A DNA stretch of 64,000 nucleotides. Source: Streptomyces sp. CB02009. Its GTDB lineage: Bacteria > Actinomycetota > Actinomycetes > Streptomycetales > Streptomycetaceae. The DNA is taken from NCBI RefSeq assembly GCF_001905825.1, contig NZ_LIVV01000005.1, forward strand, positions 782,802 through 846,801. The letters are read 5' to 3'. This document shows positions 1-7,772 of the stretch, piece after piece (within the stretch, counting starts at the first letter, position 1; every line of letters begins with the position of its first letter). The notes beneath the pieces are model-generated. The model did not search any database. It worked only from the letters and a program-made list of their open reading frames with translations, and was not told the origin of the DNA. Made by a program: the position numbers and the translations under genes.

Positions 1-1
1 G

Positions 2-577
2 GCCCGCGCCCTGTGGGCCGAGGAGCGCGGCGCCCGCTACCTGGACGGCGGCATCATGGCCGTCCCGCCGATGGTCGGGGTCCCCGAGGCCGGCGGCTAC
101 GTCTTCTACAGCGGCTCGCGGGAGCTGTTCGAGCTCCACCGGGAGTCCCTCGCCGTGCCGGTCGGCACCACCTACGTCGGCGAGGACGCGGGCTTCGCGG
201 CCCTGCACGACGTGGCCCTGCTGAGCGCGATGTACGGGATGTTCGCGGGGGTCGCGCACGCCTTCGCCCTGATCCGGCGGGAGAACATCGACCCGGTCGC
301 GTTCGCCCCGCTGCTCGGGGAGTGGGTCGGGGCGATGGCCGGACCGTCGATCGGGCAGACGGCCCGGCAGCTGGCGACCGGCGCGTTCGACGACAGCGAC
401 TCCAGCCTGGCGATGCAGGTGGCCGGCACGCCGACCTTCCTGGCCACCGCCGAGGACCAGGGCGTCAGCCCGGAGCTGATCCGGCCGTACTTCGAGCTGA
501 TGCGCCGGGGGCTCGCCGCGAGCCGCGCCGGGGAGGAGGCGACCAGCCTGGTGGACCTGCTCGTACGGAGGGACTGA
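2..577 (+). CDS. NAD(P)-dependent oxidoreductase, imine-reductase-like (3' part only)
   Basis: The gene enters from the left edge, so the N-terminal Rossmann nucleotide-binding half is missing; 191 codons remain. The visible part begins in a segment ending YLDGGIMAVPP, which resembles the region after the dinucleotide-binding domain of beta-hydroxyacid dehydrogenases and imine reductases. It continues into the all-helical C-terminal dimerisation domain (LLSAMYGMFAGVAHAFAL, then SLAMQVAGTPTFLATAEDQGV). That C-terminal style fits the imine reductase group better than classical 3-hydroxyisobutyrate dehydrogenases. Substrate cannot be told. The stop codon lies inside a perfect 18-bp tandem duplication (561-596). 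The neighbouring otsB runs convergently. Confidence 0.75.
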   Translation, partial: ARALWAEERGARYLDGGIMAVPPMVGVPEAGGYVFYSGSRELFELHRESLAVPVGTTYVGEDAGFAALHDVALLSAMYGMFAGVAHAFALIRRENIDPVAFAPLLGEWVGAMAGPSIGQTARQLATGAFDDSDSSLAMQVAGTPTFLATAEDQGVSPELIRPYFELMRRGLAASRAGEEATSLVDLLVRRD

Positions 578-596
578 CTCGTACGGAGGGACTGAC
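561..596. repeat. 18-bp perfect tandem duplication spanning a stop codon
   Basis: Two back-to-back identical copies of TCGTACGGAGGGACTGAC. The first contains the TGA stop of the imine-reductase-like gene (575-577). Because 18 is a multiple of three, the second copy supplies another in-frame TGA at 593-595. Confidence 0.95.
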
Positions 597-611
597 GGGA
601 CCGGCCCCGGC

Positions 612-1451
612 TCAGGCCTCCCGTACCGCCGCCGCCAGCGCCCCTAGGAACTCCACCACTCCGGGCGGACCCGGCACCGCCAGGTCCCCGCGGTCGGCGA
701 GCTCCGGGACCTCCGTCGAGCCGCTGCAGACCAGCAGCCCCGGGGTGCCGTCGGAGCGGAGCTTCTCGACGGCCGCGAAGGCCGGCAGGTCGCCGAGGTC
801 GTCGCCCGCGTAGAGCACGGACCCGGCGCCCACCTCCCGTACGTACTCCGCGAGCGCGACGCCCTTGTCCATGCCCGGCGGCCGCAGCTCCAGGACCATG
901 CGGCCGGGTTCCAGGACGAGGCCGTGATGGGTGGCGAGGTCGCCCAGCGGGCCCTTGAGGGCTTCGAACGCGCCCTCCGGGTCGAGGGCGCGCCGGGTGT
1001 GCACGGCGACCGCGCGGCCCTTCTCCTCGATCCAGACGCCCGGCCAGGCGCCGGCCCGGTCGAGGAAGCCGGGGAGCTCGGCGCGGACGGAGGCCACGCC
1101 CGGGTGCGGGGCGGCGGCCCGGACGGTACCGGTGACGGCGTCCCAGCGTTCGGCGCCGTAGTGGCCGAGGACGACGAGGTGCTCCAGACCGGGGACGCCG
1201 GCGAAGCCGCCGTACCGGACGGCGACCCCGGCGGGGCGGCCGGTCACGACGGCGACGGAGGCGACCTCGGGGGCGAGGGCGGCGAGCGCCTCGACGGCGC
1301 CGGGGTGGGCGCGGGCCCGTTCGGGGTCGGGAACGATCTCGGCGAGCGTGCCGTCGAAGTCGAGGGCGACGACGGCCTTCTCGGGCCGCGCGAGCAGCGC
1401 GTCCAGACCGTCGCGGCCGGCGGACGTGGTCGGGTGCGGGAGGCTGACCAT
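612..1451 (-). CDS. otsB: Trehalose-6-phosphate phosphatase OtsB
   Basis: A 279-residue cytoplasmic HAD-family phosphatase that would dephosphorylate trehalose 6-phosphate to trehalose, the second step of the OtsA/OtsB route. The catalytic motif I is ALDFDGTLAEI at about residues 29-39, with the two Asp residues of DxDGT. Later HAD motifs are recognisable as VVTGRP and MDKGVAL, followed by YAGDDLGDLPAF carrying the Mg-binding acidic residues. The ATG at 1451 (MVSLPHP) is chosen because the 28 upstream in-frame codons look like leader sequence. otsA is not in the window and may lie to the left. Family length matches. Confidence 0.92.
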   Translation of the reverse strand: MVSLPHPTTSAGRDGLDALLARPEKAVVALDFDGTLAEIVPDPERARAHPGAVEALAALAPEVASVAVVTGRPAGVAVRYGGFAGVPGLEHLVVLGHYGAERWDAVTGTVRAAAPHPGVASVRAELPGFLDRAGAWPGVWIEEKGRAVAVHTRRALDPEGAFEALKGPLGDLATHHGLVLEPGRMVLELRPPGMDKGVALAEYVREVGAGSVLYAGDDLGDLPAFAAVEKLRSDGTPGLLVCSGSTEVPELADRGDLAVPGPPGVVEFLGALAAAVREA

Positions 1452-1577
1452 GCTCCCGACCCTACCCACGCGGGCCGCCCGCGTCAGGGCCACGAACAAG
1501 ACGGCACGCGCGGGACGACGCGCGCGGGAGGGCACGCGAGGGGCCGACCGCCGGGCCCGGAGCGTCCGGTGCCGGCT

Positions 1578-1631
1578 CCCGGCCGGTCCCGGTGAGGCCC
1601 GGGGCCCCGGCCGGTCCCGGTGCGGCCCGGG
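1578..1631. repeat. 26-bp direct repeat, two copies
   Basis: Two copies starting CCCGGCCGGTCCCGGTG and ending GGCCCGGG occupy 1578-1603 and 1606-1631 with one mismatch (A/C at the eighteenth base). The block lies between the 5' end of otsB and the 3' end of the DUF3263 gene, three bases from the latter's stop. Confidence 0.85.
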
Positions 1632-1633
1632 CG

Positions 1634-1897
1634 CTACCGCCTCTTCCGCTTCTCCTCCCGCACCCGCCGCAGCCGGTTCACCGTCACGGGGTCGTGGGCG
1701 AGGGCCCTGGGGTCGTCCAGGAGGGCGTTGAGCAGCTGGTAGTAGCGGGTCGGGGAGAGCCCGAGGGTCTCGCGGACCGCGCGCTCCTTGGCGCCGGGGC
1801 CCGGCCAGGAGCGGCGCTCGACGGTGAGGAGGGCCTGCTCGCGCTCACCGAGCCCGCCCTCGTCACCGCTGTCCGCCGCTTCGCGCTCCTCGGTCAT
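1634..1897 (-). CDS. DUF3263 family small protein
   Basis: An 87-residue, Arg/Glu-rich soluble protein. The core GLGEREQALLTVERRSW and the following ERAVRETLGLSPTRYYQLLNALLD read as a helix-turn-helix-like fold typical of DUF3263, an actinobacterial family without a settled biochemical role. The C-terminus RLRRVREEKRKRR is strongly basic, consistent with nucleic-acid contact, though that is inference. It sits between otsB and the sugar-binding lipoprotein, all on the same strand, but a strong hairpin at 1929-1962 separates it from the upstream gene, so it probably has its own promoter. Confidence 0.8.
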   Translation of the reverse strand: MTEEREAADSGDEGGLGEREQALLTVERRSWPGPGAKERAVRETLGLSPTRYYQLLNALLDDPRALAHDPVTVNRLRRVREEKRKRR

Positions 1898-1928
1898 ACG
1901 ACCAACCTATTACCCGGCGCCGCCCGCT

Positions 1929-1962
1929 GCCGTGGCCGCCCGGTCGCGCGGGCGGCCACGGC
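1929..1962 (-). terminator. Intrinsic-type hairpin after the sugar-binding lipoprotein gene
   Basis: Perfect 14-bp stem (GCCGTGGCCGCCCG against its complement) with the 6-nt loop GTCGCG, 37 nt beyond the stop of the substrate-binding gene. There is no T-tract, as is usual for Streptomyces terminators. Confidence 0.75.
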
Positions 1963-1999
1963 GCCGAGCGGCGCTGCGGCGGCCCGGTCGCGCGGACGC

Positions 2000-3307
2000 C
2001 TACTCGGCGTTCTCGGCCGCCGTCGCCGCGCGTCCGATCGCGCCGAGGACCTCGGCGGGGACACCGGCCGGGGTGACGGCCTTGCCGATGTTCTGCTTGA
2101 CGTTCTCGCTGACCTTGGCCCAGGACGTCTTGCCGACCGGCGGGAGCTGGCTCTCCGGGAGCGTCTTGAGGAAGACCCGCAGGTTGGCGTGCTCGGGCTC
2201 GGTCTCCATACGGGTGGAGGCGGTGACGGTGACCGGGAGGAGGTCGTTGTCGCCGGCGAACTTGAGGACGTTCTCGTCGCTGAAGACGAAGTTCAGGAAG
2301 TCGCCGATCTCCTTGCGGTGACCGTTCTGCTTGAAGCCCATGATCCAGTCGGCCACGCCCATGGCCGCCTCGGCCTGGCCGTCGACGCCCGGGAGCGGGA
2401 CCTGGCCCACCTCGACGCCCTTCTTGGCGGCTTCCTTGAGGAGCGAGGGGTGGCCGTTGAGCATGCCGACCTCACCGTTCGCGAAGGCGGCGAAGGCGGC
2501 CTTGCGGTTGAGCTTGCCGGGGGCGACGGGCCCGGTGAGGCCCTTGCCGACCAGCTTCTTCTTGAGCCAGTCGAAGGTCTTGACGTTGGCGTCGGAGTCG
2601 ACCGCGTAGTGGTCGGTGCCGTCGACCCAGCCACCGCCGCCGCTGAGCATCCACATCAGGGCCTCCGCCTGGGCCTCCTCGGGGCCGAGGGGCAGCGCGA
2701 AGGGGGTGCGGACACCGTTGTCCTTCAGCTTCTCGGCGGCCTCGGCGAGCTCGTCCCAGGTGGTGGGGGCCTTGGCGCCGGCGTCCTCGAAGAGGGCCTT
2801 GTTGTAGAACAGCGGCCGGGTGGAGGCGACGAAGGGCAGTCCGTACTGGGTCCGCTTGTGCTCGCCCGCGTCGACGAGCGGCGCGAGGAAGTTGGACTGG
2901 ACGGGTATGGAGAGCAGCTCGTCGGCGGCGTAGAGCTGGTCGGCGGCGGCGTAGTCGGCGTAGGCGCCGATCTGCGCGATGTCGGGGGCCTTGTCGGCCG
3001 CGACCATCTCGGCGACCTTGCGGTCGACGTCGTCCCAGGACTCGACCTGCACCTCGACCTTGACGCCGGGGTGGCCGGCCTCGAAGGCGCTGACGAGGTC
3101 GGCCCAGTACTTCTTGGTGGTGTCGCCGCCCGTGAGGTCGTAGTCGGCCGCGACCAGTCTCAGGGTCACGTCGCCGGAGTCGCCTCCGAGCGAGCCGCAG
3201 CCGGCGACCGTGGCGGTCAGCCCGAGTGCGGCGACGGCCGCGGTCAATCCAAGGAATCGTCGCCGCTCCACGGCTTCATCCACCTTTTGCTCGTCGTTGA
3301 GCTGCAT
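2000..3307 (-). CDS. Carbohydrate ABC transporter substrate-binding lipoprotein (orphan)
   Basis: A 435-residue extracellular solute-binding protein of the MalE/UgpB type. The N-terminus combines a twin-arginine-like motif, ERRRFLGL at about 14-21, with a lipobox TVAGC whose Cys is about residue 37, so export by Tat and lipid anchoring is likely. The mature part carries typical elements such as WDELAEAAEKLKDNG and the GVADWIMGF segment. No permease genes are adjacent, so it must borrow membrane components and probably the MsiK ATPase encoded near 31.6 kb. It is divergent from nagK and shares an intergenic region with two candidate DasR sites, suggesting amino-sugar or chito-oligosaccharide uptake. 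The exact ligand is inference. Confidence 0.85.
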   Translation of the reverse strand: MQLNDEQKVDEAVERRRFLGLTAAVAALGLTATVAGCGSLGGDSGDVTLRLVAADYDLTGGDTTKKYWADLVSAFEAGHPGVKVEVQVESWDDVDRKVAEMVAADKAPDIAQIGAYADYAAADQLYAADELLSIPVQSNFLAPLVDAGEHKRTQYGLPFVASTRPLFYNKALFEDAGAKAPTTWDELAEAAEKLKDNGVRTPFALPLGPEEAQAEALMWMLSGGGGWVDGTDHYAVDSDANVKTFDWLKKKLVGKGLTGPVAPGKLNRKAAFAAFANGEVGMLNGHPSLLKEAAKKGVEVGQVPLPGVDGQAEAAMGVADWIMGFKQNGHRKEIGDFLNFVFSDENVLKFAGDNDLLPVTVTASTRMETEPEHANLRVFLKTLPESQLPPVGKTSWAKVSENVKQNIGKAVTPAGVPAEVLGAIGRAATAAENAE

Positions 3308-3360
3308 CGAGCCGCACGTTTGCTCTGCGCAGGGCCGTAAGTCTCTCGCGTGCGCGGGTA

Positions 3361-3376
3361 TGAGGTCTACACCACT
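3361..3376. promoter_or_regulatory. Candidate DasR-responsive element (dre) 1
   Basis: TGAGGTCTACACCACT matches the DasR consensus ACTGGTCTAGACCAGT at 11 of 16 positions, including the GGTCTA and ACCA cores. It lies between the divergent sugar-binding gene (start 3307) and nagK (start 3504). DasR is the GntR-family repressor of N-acetylglucosamine use and is released by phosphorylated amino sugars. Confidence 0.7.
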
Positions 3377-3459
3377 CGGGTATCACTTCCGCAACGTCAC
3401 CGGGACGATGGGCCCCATGACGGGACCCGAATTTGTATCCGTACGCAACAATCCTCGGC

Positions 3460-3475
3460 AGTGGACTAGACCTTT
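3460..3475. promoter_or_regulatory. Candidate DasR-responsive element (dre) 2, upstream of nagK
   Basis: AGTGGACTAGACCTTT matches the dre consensus at 12 of 16 positions, 29 nt upstream of the nagK start. The inner 13-mer GTGGACTAGACCT recurs identically in front of msiK at 31552-31564. Confidence 0.72.
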
Positions 3476-3503
3476 TGGGTCCCCGAGGGCCAAACTGTCA
3501 CCC

Positions 3504-4463
3504 GTGAGACACGTCATCGCCCTGGATGTGGGCGGCACCGGCATGAAGGCCGCCCTCGTCGGGGCGGACGGCACCCTGCTCCACGAGGCCCGTCGCGCCA
3601 CCGGACGCGACCGCGGCCCCGAGGCCGTCGTGGAGACGATCCTCGGCTTCGCCGCCGAGCTCCGAGCCCTCGGCCAGGAGCGGTACGGCGAGCCCGCGGC
3701 GGCCGCGGGAGTCGCCGTACCCGGCATCGTCGACGCGGAGAACGGCATCGCCGTCTACGCCGCCAACCTCGGCTGGCACGACGTTCCCATGCGCGAACTC
3801 CTCAGCGGCAGACTCGACGGCATCCCCGTCGCCCTCGGCCACGACGTCCGCACCGGCGGCCTCGCCGAAGGCCGCATCGGCGCGGGCAACGGCGCCGACC
3901 GCTTCCTCTTCGTGCCCCTGGGCACCGGCATCGCCGGCGCCATCGGCATCGGCGACCGCATCGAGGCCGGTGCCCACGGCTACGCCGGCGAGATCGGCCA
4001 CATCGTCGTCCGCCCCGGCGGCACCGTCTGCGGCTGCGGCCAGCGCGGCTGCCTGGAGCGGTACGCCTCCGCCTCCGCCGTCTCCCAGGCCTGGGCCGAG
4101 GCGAGCGGCGACCCGAAGGCCGACGCCGCCGACTGCGCCAAGGCCGTCGAGTCCGGCGACGCCGCCGCCCTCCGGATCTGGCAGGACGCCGTCGACGCCC
4201 TCGCGGACGGCCTGGTCACGGCCCTCACCCTGCTGGACCCCCGCACGCTCATCATCGGTGGCGGACTCGCCGAGGCCGGGGAAACCTTGTTCACACCACT
4301 TCGGGCCGCGGTGGAGGAGCGAGTCACGTTCCAGAAGCTGCCCGCCATCGTCCCGGCGGCCCTCGGGGACACCGCCGGATGCCTGGGCGCGGGCCTCCTC
4401 GCCTGGGACCTGCTCGCCGACCGGCGCCCCCAGCGCCCCACCGACTCGGAGGTTTCCGCCTGA
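3504..4463 (+). CDS. nagK: ROK-family N-acetylglucosamine kinase NagK
   Basis: A 319-residue ROK sugar kinase that would phosphorylate N-acetylglucosamine to GlcNAc-6-phosphate. The N-terminal phosphate-binding loop is ALDVGGTGMKAALVG (residues 6-20). The catalytic region LGHDVRTGG is followed by FVPLGTGIAGAIGIG. The ROK zinc site GTVCGCGQRGCLERYAS is near residues 172-188 with all Cys residues intact. The GTG at 3504 is chosen because the family starts immediately before the phosphate loop; the longer open frame upstream runs through the candidate DasR sites. The stop overlaps the nagA ATG by one base, so translation is coupled. The identity as GlcNAc kinase rests mainly on linkage to nagA; a glucokinase activity is the alternative. 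Confidence 0.88.
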   Translation: MRHVIALDVGGTGMKAALVGADGTLLHEARRATGRDRGPEAVVETILGFAAELRALGQERYGEPAAAAGVAVPGIVDAENGIAVYAANLGWHDVPMRELLSGRLDGIPVALGHDVRTGGLAEGRIGAGNGADRFLFVPLGTGIAGAIGIGDRIEAGAHGYAGEIGHIVVRPGGTVCGCGQRGCLERYASASAVSQAWAEASGDPKADAADCAKAVESGDAAALRIWQDAVDALADGLVTALTLLDPRTLIIGGGLAEAGETLFTPLRAAVEERVTFQKLPAIVPAALGDTAGCLGAGLLAWDLLADRRPQRPTDSEVSA

Positions 4464-5605
4464 TGGCCGATCACCAGGTTCTCGCCGGCGCACACGTCGT
4501 GCTGCCCACCGAAATCGTCGAGAACGGACGCGTGATCGTCGAAGGCGACCGCATCGTCGGAAGCACCGCGGAGAACACCCCGGCCCTCGACCTGACCGGG
4601 CACTGGCTCGTCCCCGGCTTCGTCGACATGCACAACCACGGCGGCGGCGGCGCGTCCTTCACCTCCGGCAGCGTCGACGAGGTCCTCAAGGGCGTCCACA
4701 CCCACCGGCTGCACGGCACGACCACCGTCGTCGCCTCCTTCGTCACCGGCGAGATGGACTTCCTCACCCAGCGGGCCGGACTGCTCTCCGAGCTCGCCGA
4801 ACAGGGCGAGATCGCCGGCCTCCACTTCGAGGGCCCCTTCATCTCCCCCTGCCGCAAGGGCGCCCACGACGAGACGCTGCTCCGCGACCCCGACCCGGCC
4901 GACGTCCGCAAGCTGATCGACGCCGCCCGCGGCCAGGCCAAGATGGTCACCCTCGCCACCGAACTGCCCGGCGGCATCGACTCCGTACGCCTGCTCGCCG
5001 AGCACGGCGTGATCGCCGCCATCGGCCACACCGACGCCAGCTACGAGCAGACCGTCGAGGCCATCGACGCGGGCGCCACCGTCGCCACCCACCTCTACAA
5101 CGCGATGCCCGCCCTCGGCCACCGCGCGCCCGGCCCGATCGCCGCCCTCCTGGAGGACGAGCGGATCACCGTCGAGCTCATCAACGACGGCACCCACCTC
5201 CACCCCGCCGCCCTGGAGCTCGCCTTCCACCACGCGGGCGCCGAGCGCGTCGCCCTCATCACCGACGCCATGGACGCCGCCGGCTTCGGCGACGGCCGCT
5301 ACATGCTCGGCCCGCTGGAGGTCGAGGTGAAGGACAGCGTCGCCCGCCTCGTCGAGGGGGGCTCCATCGCCGGCTCCACCCTCACCCTGGACCGCGCGTT
5401 CAAGCGCGCCGCCACCATCGACGGCCTCCCCGTCGAGTCCGTCGTCCAGGCGATCTCCGCCAACCCGGCCCGACTGCTCGGCGTGTACGACCGCGTCGGC
5501 TCCCTCGAACCCGGCAAGGACGCCGACATCGTCGTCCTGGACGCCGAGTTCAACCTCAAGGGCGTCATGCGCAAGGGCGAGTGGATCGTCGACCCGAAGG
5601 CCTGA
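4463..5605 (+). CDS. nagA: N-acetylglucosamine-6-phosphate deacetylase NagA
   Basis: A 380-residue amidohydrolase that removes acetate from GlcNAc-6-phosphate to give glucosamine-6-phosphate. Metal-binding motifs are present in order: GFVDMHNHGGGG, LHFEGPFISP, the His of AIGHTDAS, and the catalytic Asp in LITDAMDAAGFGDG. The C-terminal NPARLLGVYDRVGSLEPGKDADIVVLD is the standard amidohydrolase ending. Start ATG overlaps the nagK TGA, so the two are cotranscribed. A hairpin 28 nt after the stop closes the unit. In Streptomyces this enzyme's product feeds glycolysis and is an effector of DasR signalling. Confidence 0.95.
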   Translation: MADHQVLAGAHVVLPTEIVENGRVIVEGDRIVGSTAENTPALDLTGHWLVPGFVDMHNHGGGGASFTSGSVDEVLKGVHTHRLHGTTTVVASFVTGEMDFLTQRAGLLSELAEQGEIAGLHFEGPFISPCRKGAHDETLLRDPDPADVRKLIDAARGQAKMVTLATELPGGIDSVRLLAEHGVIAAIGHTDASYEQTVEAIDAGATVATHLYNAMPALGHRAPGPIAALLEDERITVELINDGTHLHPAALELAFHHAGAERVALITDAMDAAGFGDGRYMLGPLEVEVKDSVARLVEGGSIAGSTLTLDRAFKRAATIDGLPVESVVQAISANPARLLGVYDRVGSLEPGKDADIVVLDAEFNLKGVMRKGEWIVDPKA

Positions 5606-5632
5606 GCCCGCTTCTGATCAGGAGTCACGCGG

Positions 5633-5669
5633 AAGGGCGGTGGGCCCGGGGTCTGGGCCAACCGCCTTT
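5633..5669 (+). terminator. Hairpin terminator after nagKA
   Basis: A 15-bp imperfect stem (AAGGGCGGTGGGCCC opposite GGGCCAACCGCCTTT) with a 7-nt loop, one G.T pair and one mismatch. It is followed by the T-rich CGTTTGG and lies between nagA and the next gene on the same strand. Confidence 0.75.
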
Positions 5670-5741
5670 CGTTTGGCATGATCAGTGCCCGTCGGAACGC
5701 GCGTTCCACAGGACTTCACACGGAGTACGGGGGTTGGTCGG

Positions 5742-6668
5742 ATGATCCTCACGGTCACCCTCAACACGGCGGTGGACCTGACGTACCGGGTCCCCGCCCT
5801 CACCCCGCACGCCTCCCACCGGGTCACCCAGGTCATCGAACGCCCCGGCGGCAAGGGCCTCAACGTCGCCCGGGTGCTCGCCGCGCTCGGCCACGAGACC
5901 GTCGCCACCGGCTTCGCGGGCGGCGCCACCGGCGCCGTGCTCCGCGAGCAGCTGGCCGCGACCCCGGTCCGCGACGCACTCGTCGAGACCGCGGGACCCA
6001 CCCGCCGCACCGTCGCGATCGTCGACACCGCGAGCGGCGACACCACCCAGCTCAACGAGCCGGGACCCACCGTCACCGCCGCCGAGTGGACCGTCTTCCG
6101 CACCCGCTTCAGCGCGCTCCTCGACGGCGCCGCGGCGGTCGCCCTCTGCGGCAGCCTCCCGCCCGGCATCCATGTCGGCGCCTACGCGGAACTCGTCCGC
6201 CTCGCCCGTACGGCCGGAGTCCCCGTCCTCCTCGACACCAGCGGCGAACCCCTCCGGCGCGGCATCGCCGCCCGCCCGGACCTCGTCAAGCCCAACGCGG
6301 ACGAACTCGCCCAGCTCACCGGCACCCGCGACCCGCTGCGCGCGACCCGCGAGGCACGGGGCCGCGGCGCCCGCACGGTCGTCTCCTCGCTCGGCCCCGA
6401 AGGCCTGCTGGCCGCGACCCCGGAGGGCCTGTGGCGCGCGGCCCCGCCGTCACCGGTGAAGGGCAACCCGACGGGCGCGGGCGACTCGGCCGTCGCCGGC
6501 CTGCTGTCGGGCCTGGTAGACGGCACCCCATGGCCCGACCGCCTGTCCCGCGCGGTCGCCCTCTCGGCGGCGACGGTCCTCTCCCCGGTGGCCGGCGAAT
6601 TCGACCCGAAGACCTACGAGGAACTGCTGCCCCGCGTGCGGGTCGCCGAGGAACCGGACCGGCCGTGA
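5742..6668 (+). CDS. PfkB-family hexose kinase, probable 1-phosphofructokinase
   Basis: A 308-residue PfkB carbohydrate kinase. Sequence begins with the strand ILTVTLNTAVDLTY and the first signature GGKGLNVARVLAALGHE (about 36-52). The second signature, KGNPTGAGDSAVAGLLSGLVDG, contains the GAGD anion hole and catalytic Asp. The family includes 1-phosphofructokinase, tagatose-6-phosphate kinase and minor 6-phosphofructokinase, so the substrate is not fixed by sequence; the common Streptomyces annotation is 1-phosphofructokinase family. ATG 5742 starts right at the first beta strand; an upstream ATG at 5685 would add 19 unlikely residues. The stop codon lies within a terminator hairpin. Confidence 0.85.
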   Translation: MILTVTLNTAVDLTYRVPALTPHASHRVTQVIERPGGKGLNVARVLAALGHETVATGFAGGATGAVLREQLAATPVRDALVETAGPTRRTVAIVDTASGDTTQLNEPGPTVTAAEWTVFRTRFSALLDGAAAVALCGSLPPGIHVGAYAELVRLARTAGVPVLLDTSGEPLRRGIAARPDLVKPNADELAQLTGTRDPLRATREARGRGARTVVSSLGPEGLLAATPEGLWRAAPPSPVKGNPTGAGDSAVAGLLSGLVDGTPWPDRLSRAVALSAATVLSPVAGEFDPKTYEELLPRVRVAEEPDRP

Positions 6669-6679
6669 CACACGGCCGG
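6659..6679. terminator. Terminator hairpin that encloses the stop codon
   Basis: Perfect 9-bp stem CCGGCCGTG/CACGGCCGG with loop ACA. The TGA stop of the hexose kinase (6666-6668) is formed by the end of the left arm and the loop. It serves the convergent pair of the kinase and the carbohydrate-binding gene. Confidence 0.7.
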
Positions 6680-6699
6680 CCGCGGGCCGGCCAGGACAC

Positions 6700-7677
6700 C
6701 TACTCCTTCGGCGGTCCCACTTCGAGCCAGTCGAGCAGCACGTCGCACTGGTTGCCGGTCTCGCACGAGATCTTGATCTCGTTCTCGCCCTTCTGGAGGT
6801 CGACCGGCGCCCAGGTGGTCTGCCAGTTCTTCTCCAGGTTCGGGTCCGTGGAGTGGACGAAGTTCTTCAGGCCGAGGGGCGAGGAGTTCGGCTTGCCGTT
6901 CACCGTCAGGGTGGCGTTGGCGTCCACGGCGGGGATCGCGTAGCGCACGGTCAGGGAGTACTTCCCCTCCGTCGGCATCTTCGCCTTCCAGGTCACCGAG
7001 GAACCGACCTGGTTGAAGCCCGACACGTACGTGCCGTTCGAGCCCTCGGCGCCCTTGACGTCCTTGGCGAGCGCCGCGCTGCCGCCCAGCTTCAGCGTCG
7101 CCGCGTCCTGCTTCGGGAGCTCGGCCGGGGTCTCGTCGGGGCTCGGCTCGGTGCTGGGCTCGTCCGACGGCTTCACCGGCGCGGTCGCGGTGGTGCCGCC
7201 CGTGTTCACCTGGTCGCCCTTGTCGTCCTCGTTGCCCATGTTCGTGATCACCGCGGCCGCGATGCCCACCACGACGACCGCGACGACCGCGACCGCGCCG
7301 ATGAGGATGCCCCGCGTGTTGGGGCCGCGACCGGAGCCGCCGCCGTGGTGGTGCTGCGGAGGGGGGCCCTGCCGGGTCGGCGGGCCGCCGTAGGTCTCCG
7401 GGGCGGCGTACTGCGCCTGCGGCTGGCCGTACGGGGCCTGCTGCTGCGGCGGTACGTAGGGCTGCGCGTGCTGCTGGCCGCCGTACTGGCGCTCGCCGAC
7501 CGTTCTGACCTGGTTGTACGAGGTCCGGGGCACACCGGGCTGCGCCGCTGCGGGGCCGGGGTAGCCGTAGCCGCCCCCGCCCGGGGGCTGGGCGCCCGCG
7601 GCCTGACCGTCCTCGTACAGGTAGCCGAACGGGTCGTCGTTCTCGGGCTTGTTCGCGCCGTCGTTACCGGCAGCCAT
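6700..7677 (-). CDS. Membrane-anchored protein with C-terminal CBM35-like carbohydrate-binding domain
   Basis: A 325-residue protein with three parts. Residues 1-105 are a Gly/Pro/Gln/Tyr-rich cytoplasmic region (repeated PQQQAPYGQPQAQY-like stretches). A single membrane helix, ILIGAVAVVAVVVVGIAAAV, lies near 125-145. After a Thr/Pro/Glu linker (KPSDEPSTEPSPDETPAEL), residues about 190-325 form a beta-sandwich. That sandwich resembles carbohydrate-binding family 35: YSLTVRYAIPAVDANATLTVNG, then WQTTWAPVDLQKGENEIKISCETG and a final LLDWLEVG. It would display a glycan-binding module outside the membrane, perhaps for wall or polysaccharide contact. It has no catalytic domain. Neighbours are convergent hexose kinase and cdgB on the same strand. 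Confidence 0.72.
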   Translation of the reverse strand: MAAGNDGANKPENDDPFGYLYEDGQAAGAQPPGGGGYGYPGPAAAQPGVPRTSYNQVRTVGERQYGGQQHAQPYVPPQQQAPYGQPQAQYAAPETYGGPPTRQGPPPQHHHGGGSGRGPNTRGILIGAVAVVAVVVVGIAAAVITNMGNEDDKGDQVNTGGTTATAPVKPSDEPSTEPSPDETPAELPKQDAATLKLGGSAALAKDVKGAEGSNGTYVSGFNQVGSSVTWKAKMPTEGKYSLTVRYAIPAVDANATLTVNGKPNSSPLGLKNFVHSTDPNLEKNWQTTWAPVDLQKGENEIKISCETGNQCDVLLDWLEVGPPKE

Positions 7678-7772
7678 CCGGGTTCCTCTCCATGCTCGCC
7701 AGCCGTCGCCGACCGGCCGAGCCTACCCCGAACGGACCAGCCCCCGAAGCGGCCCCGGGCGTGTCAGGAGCC

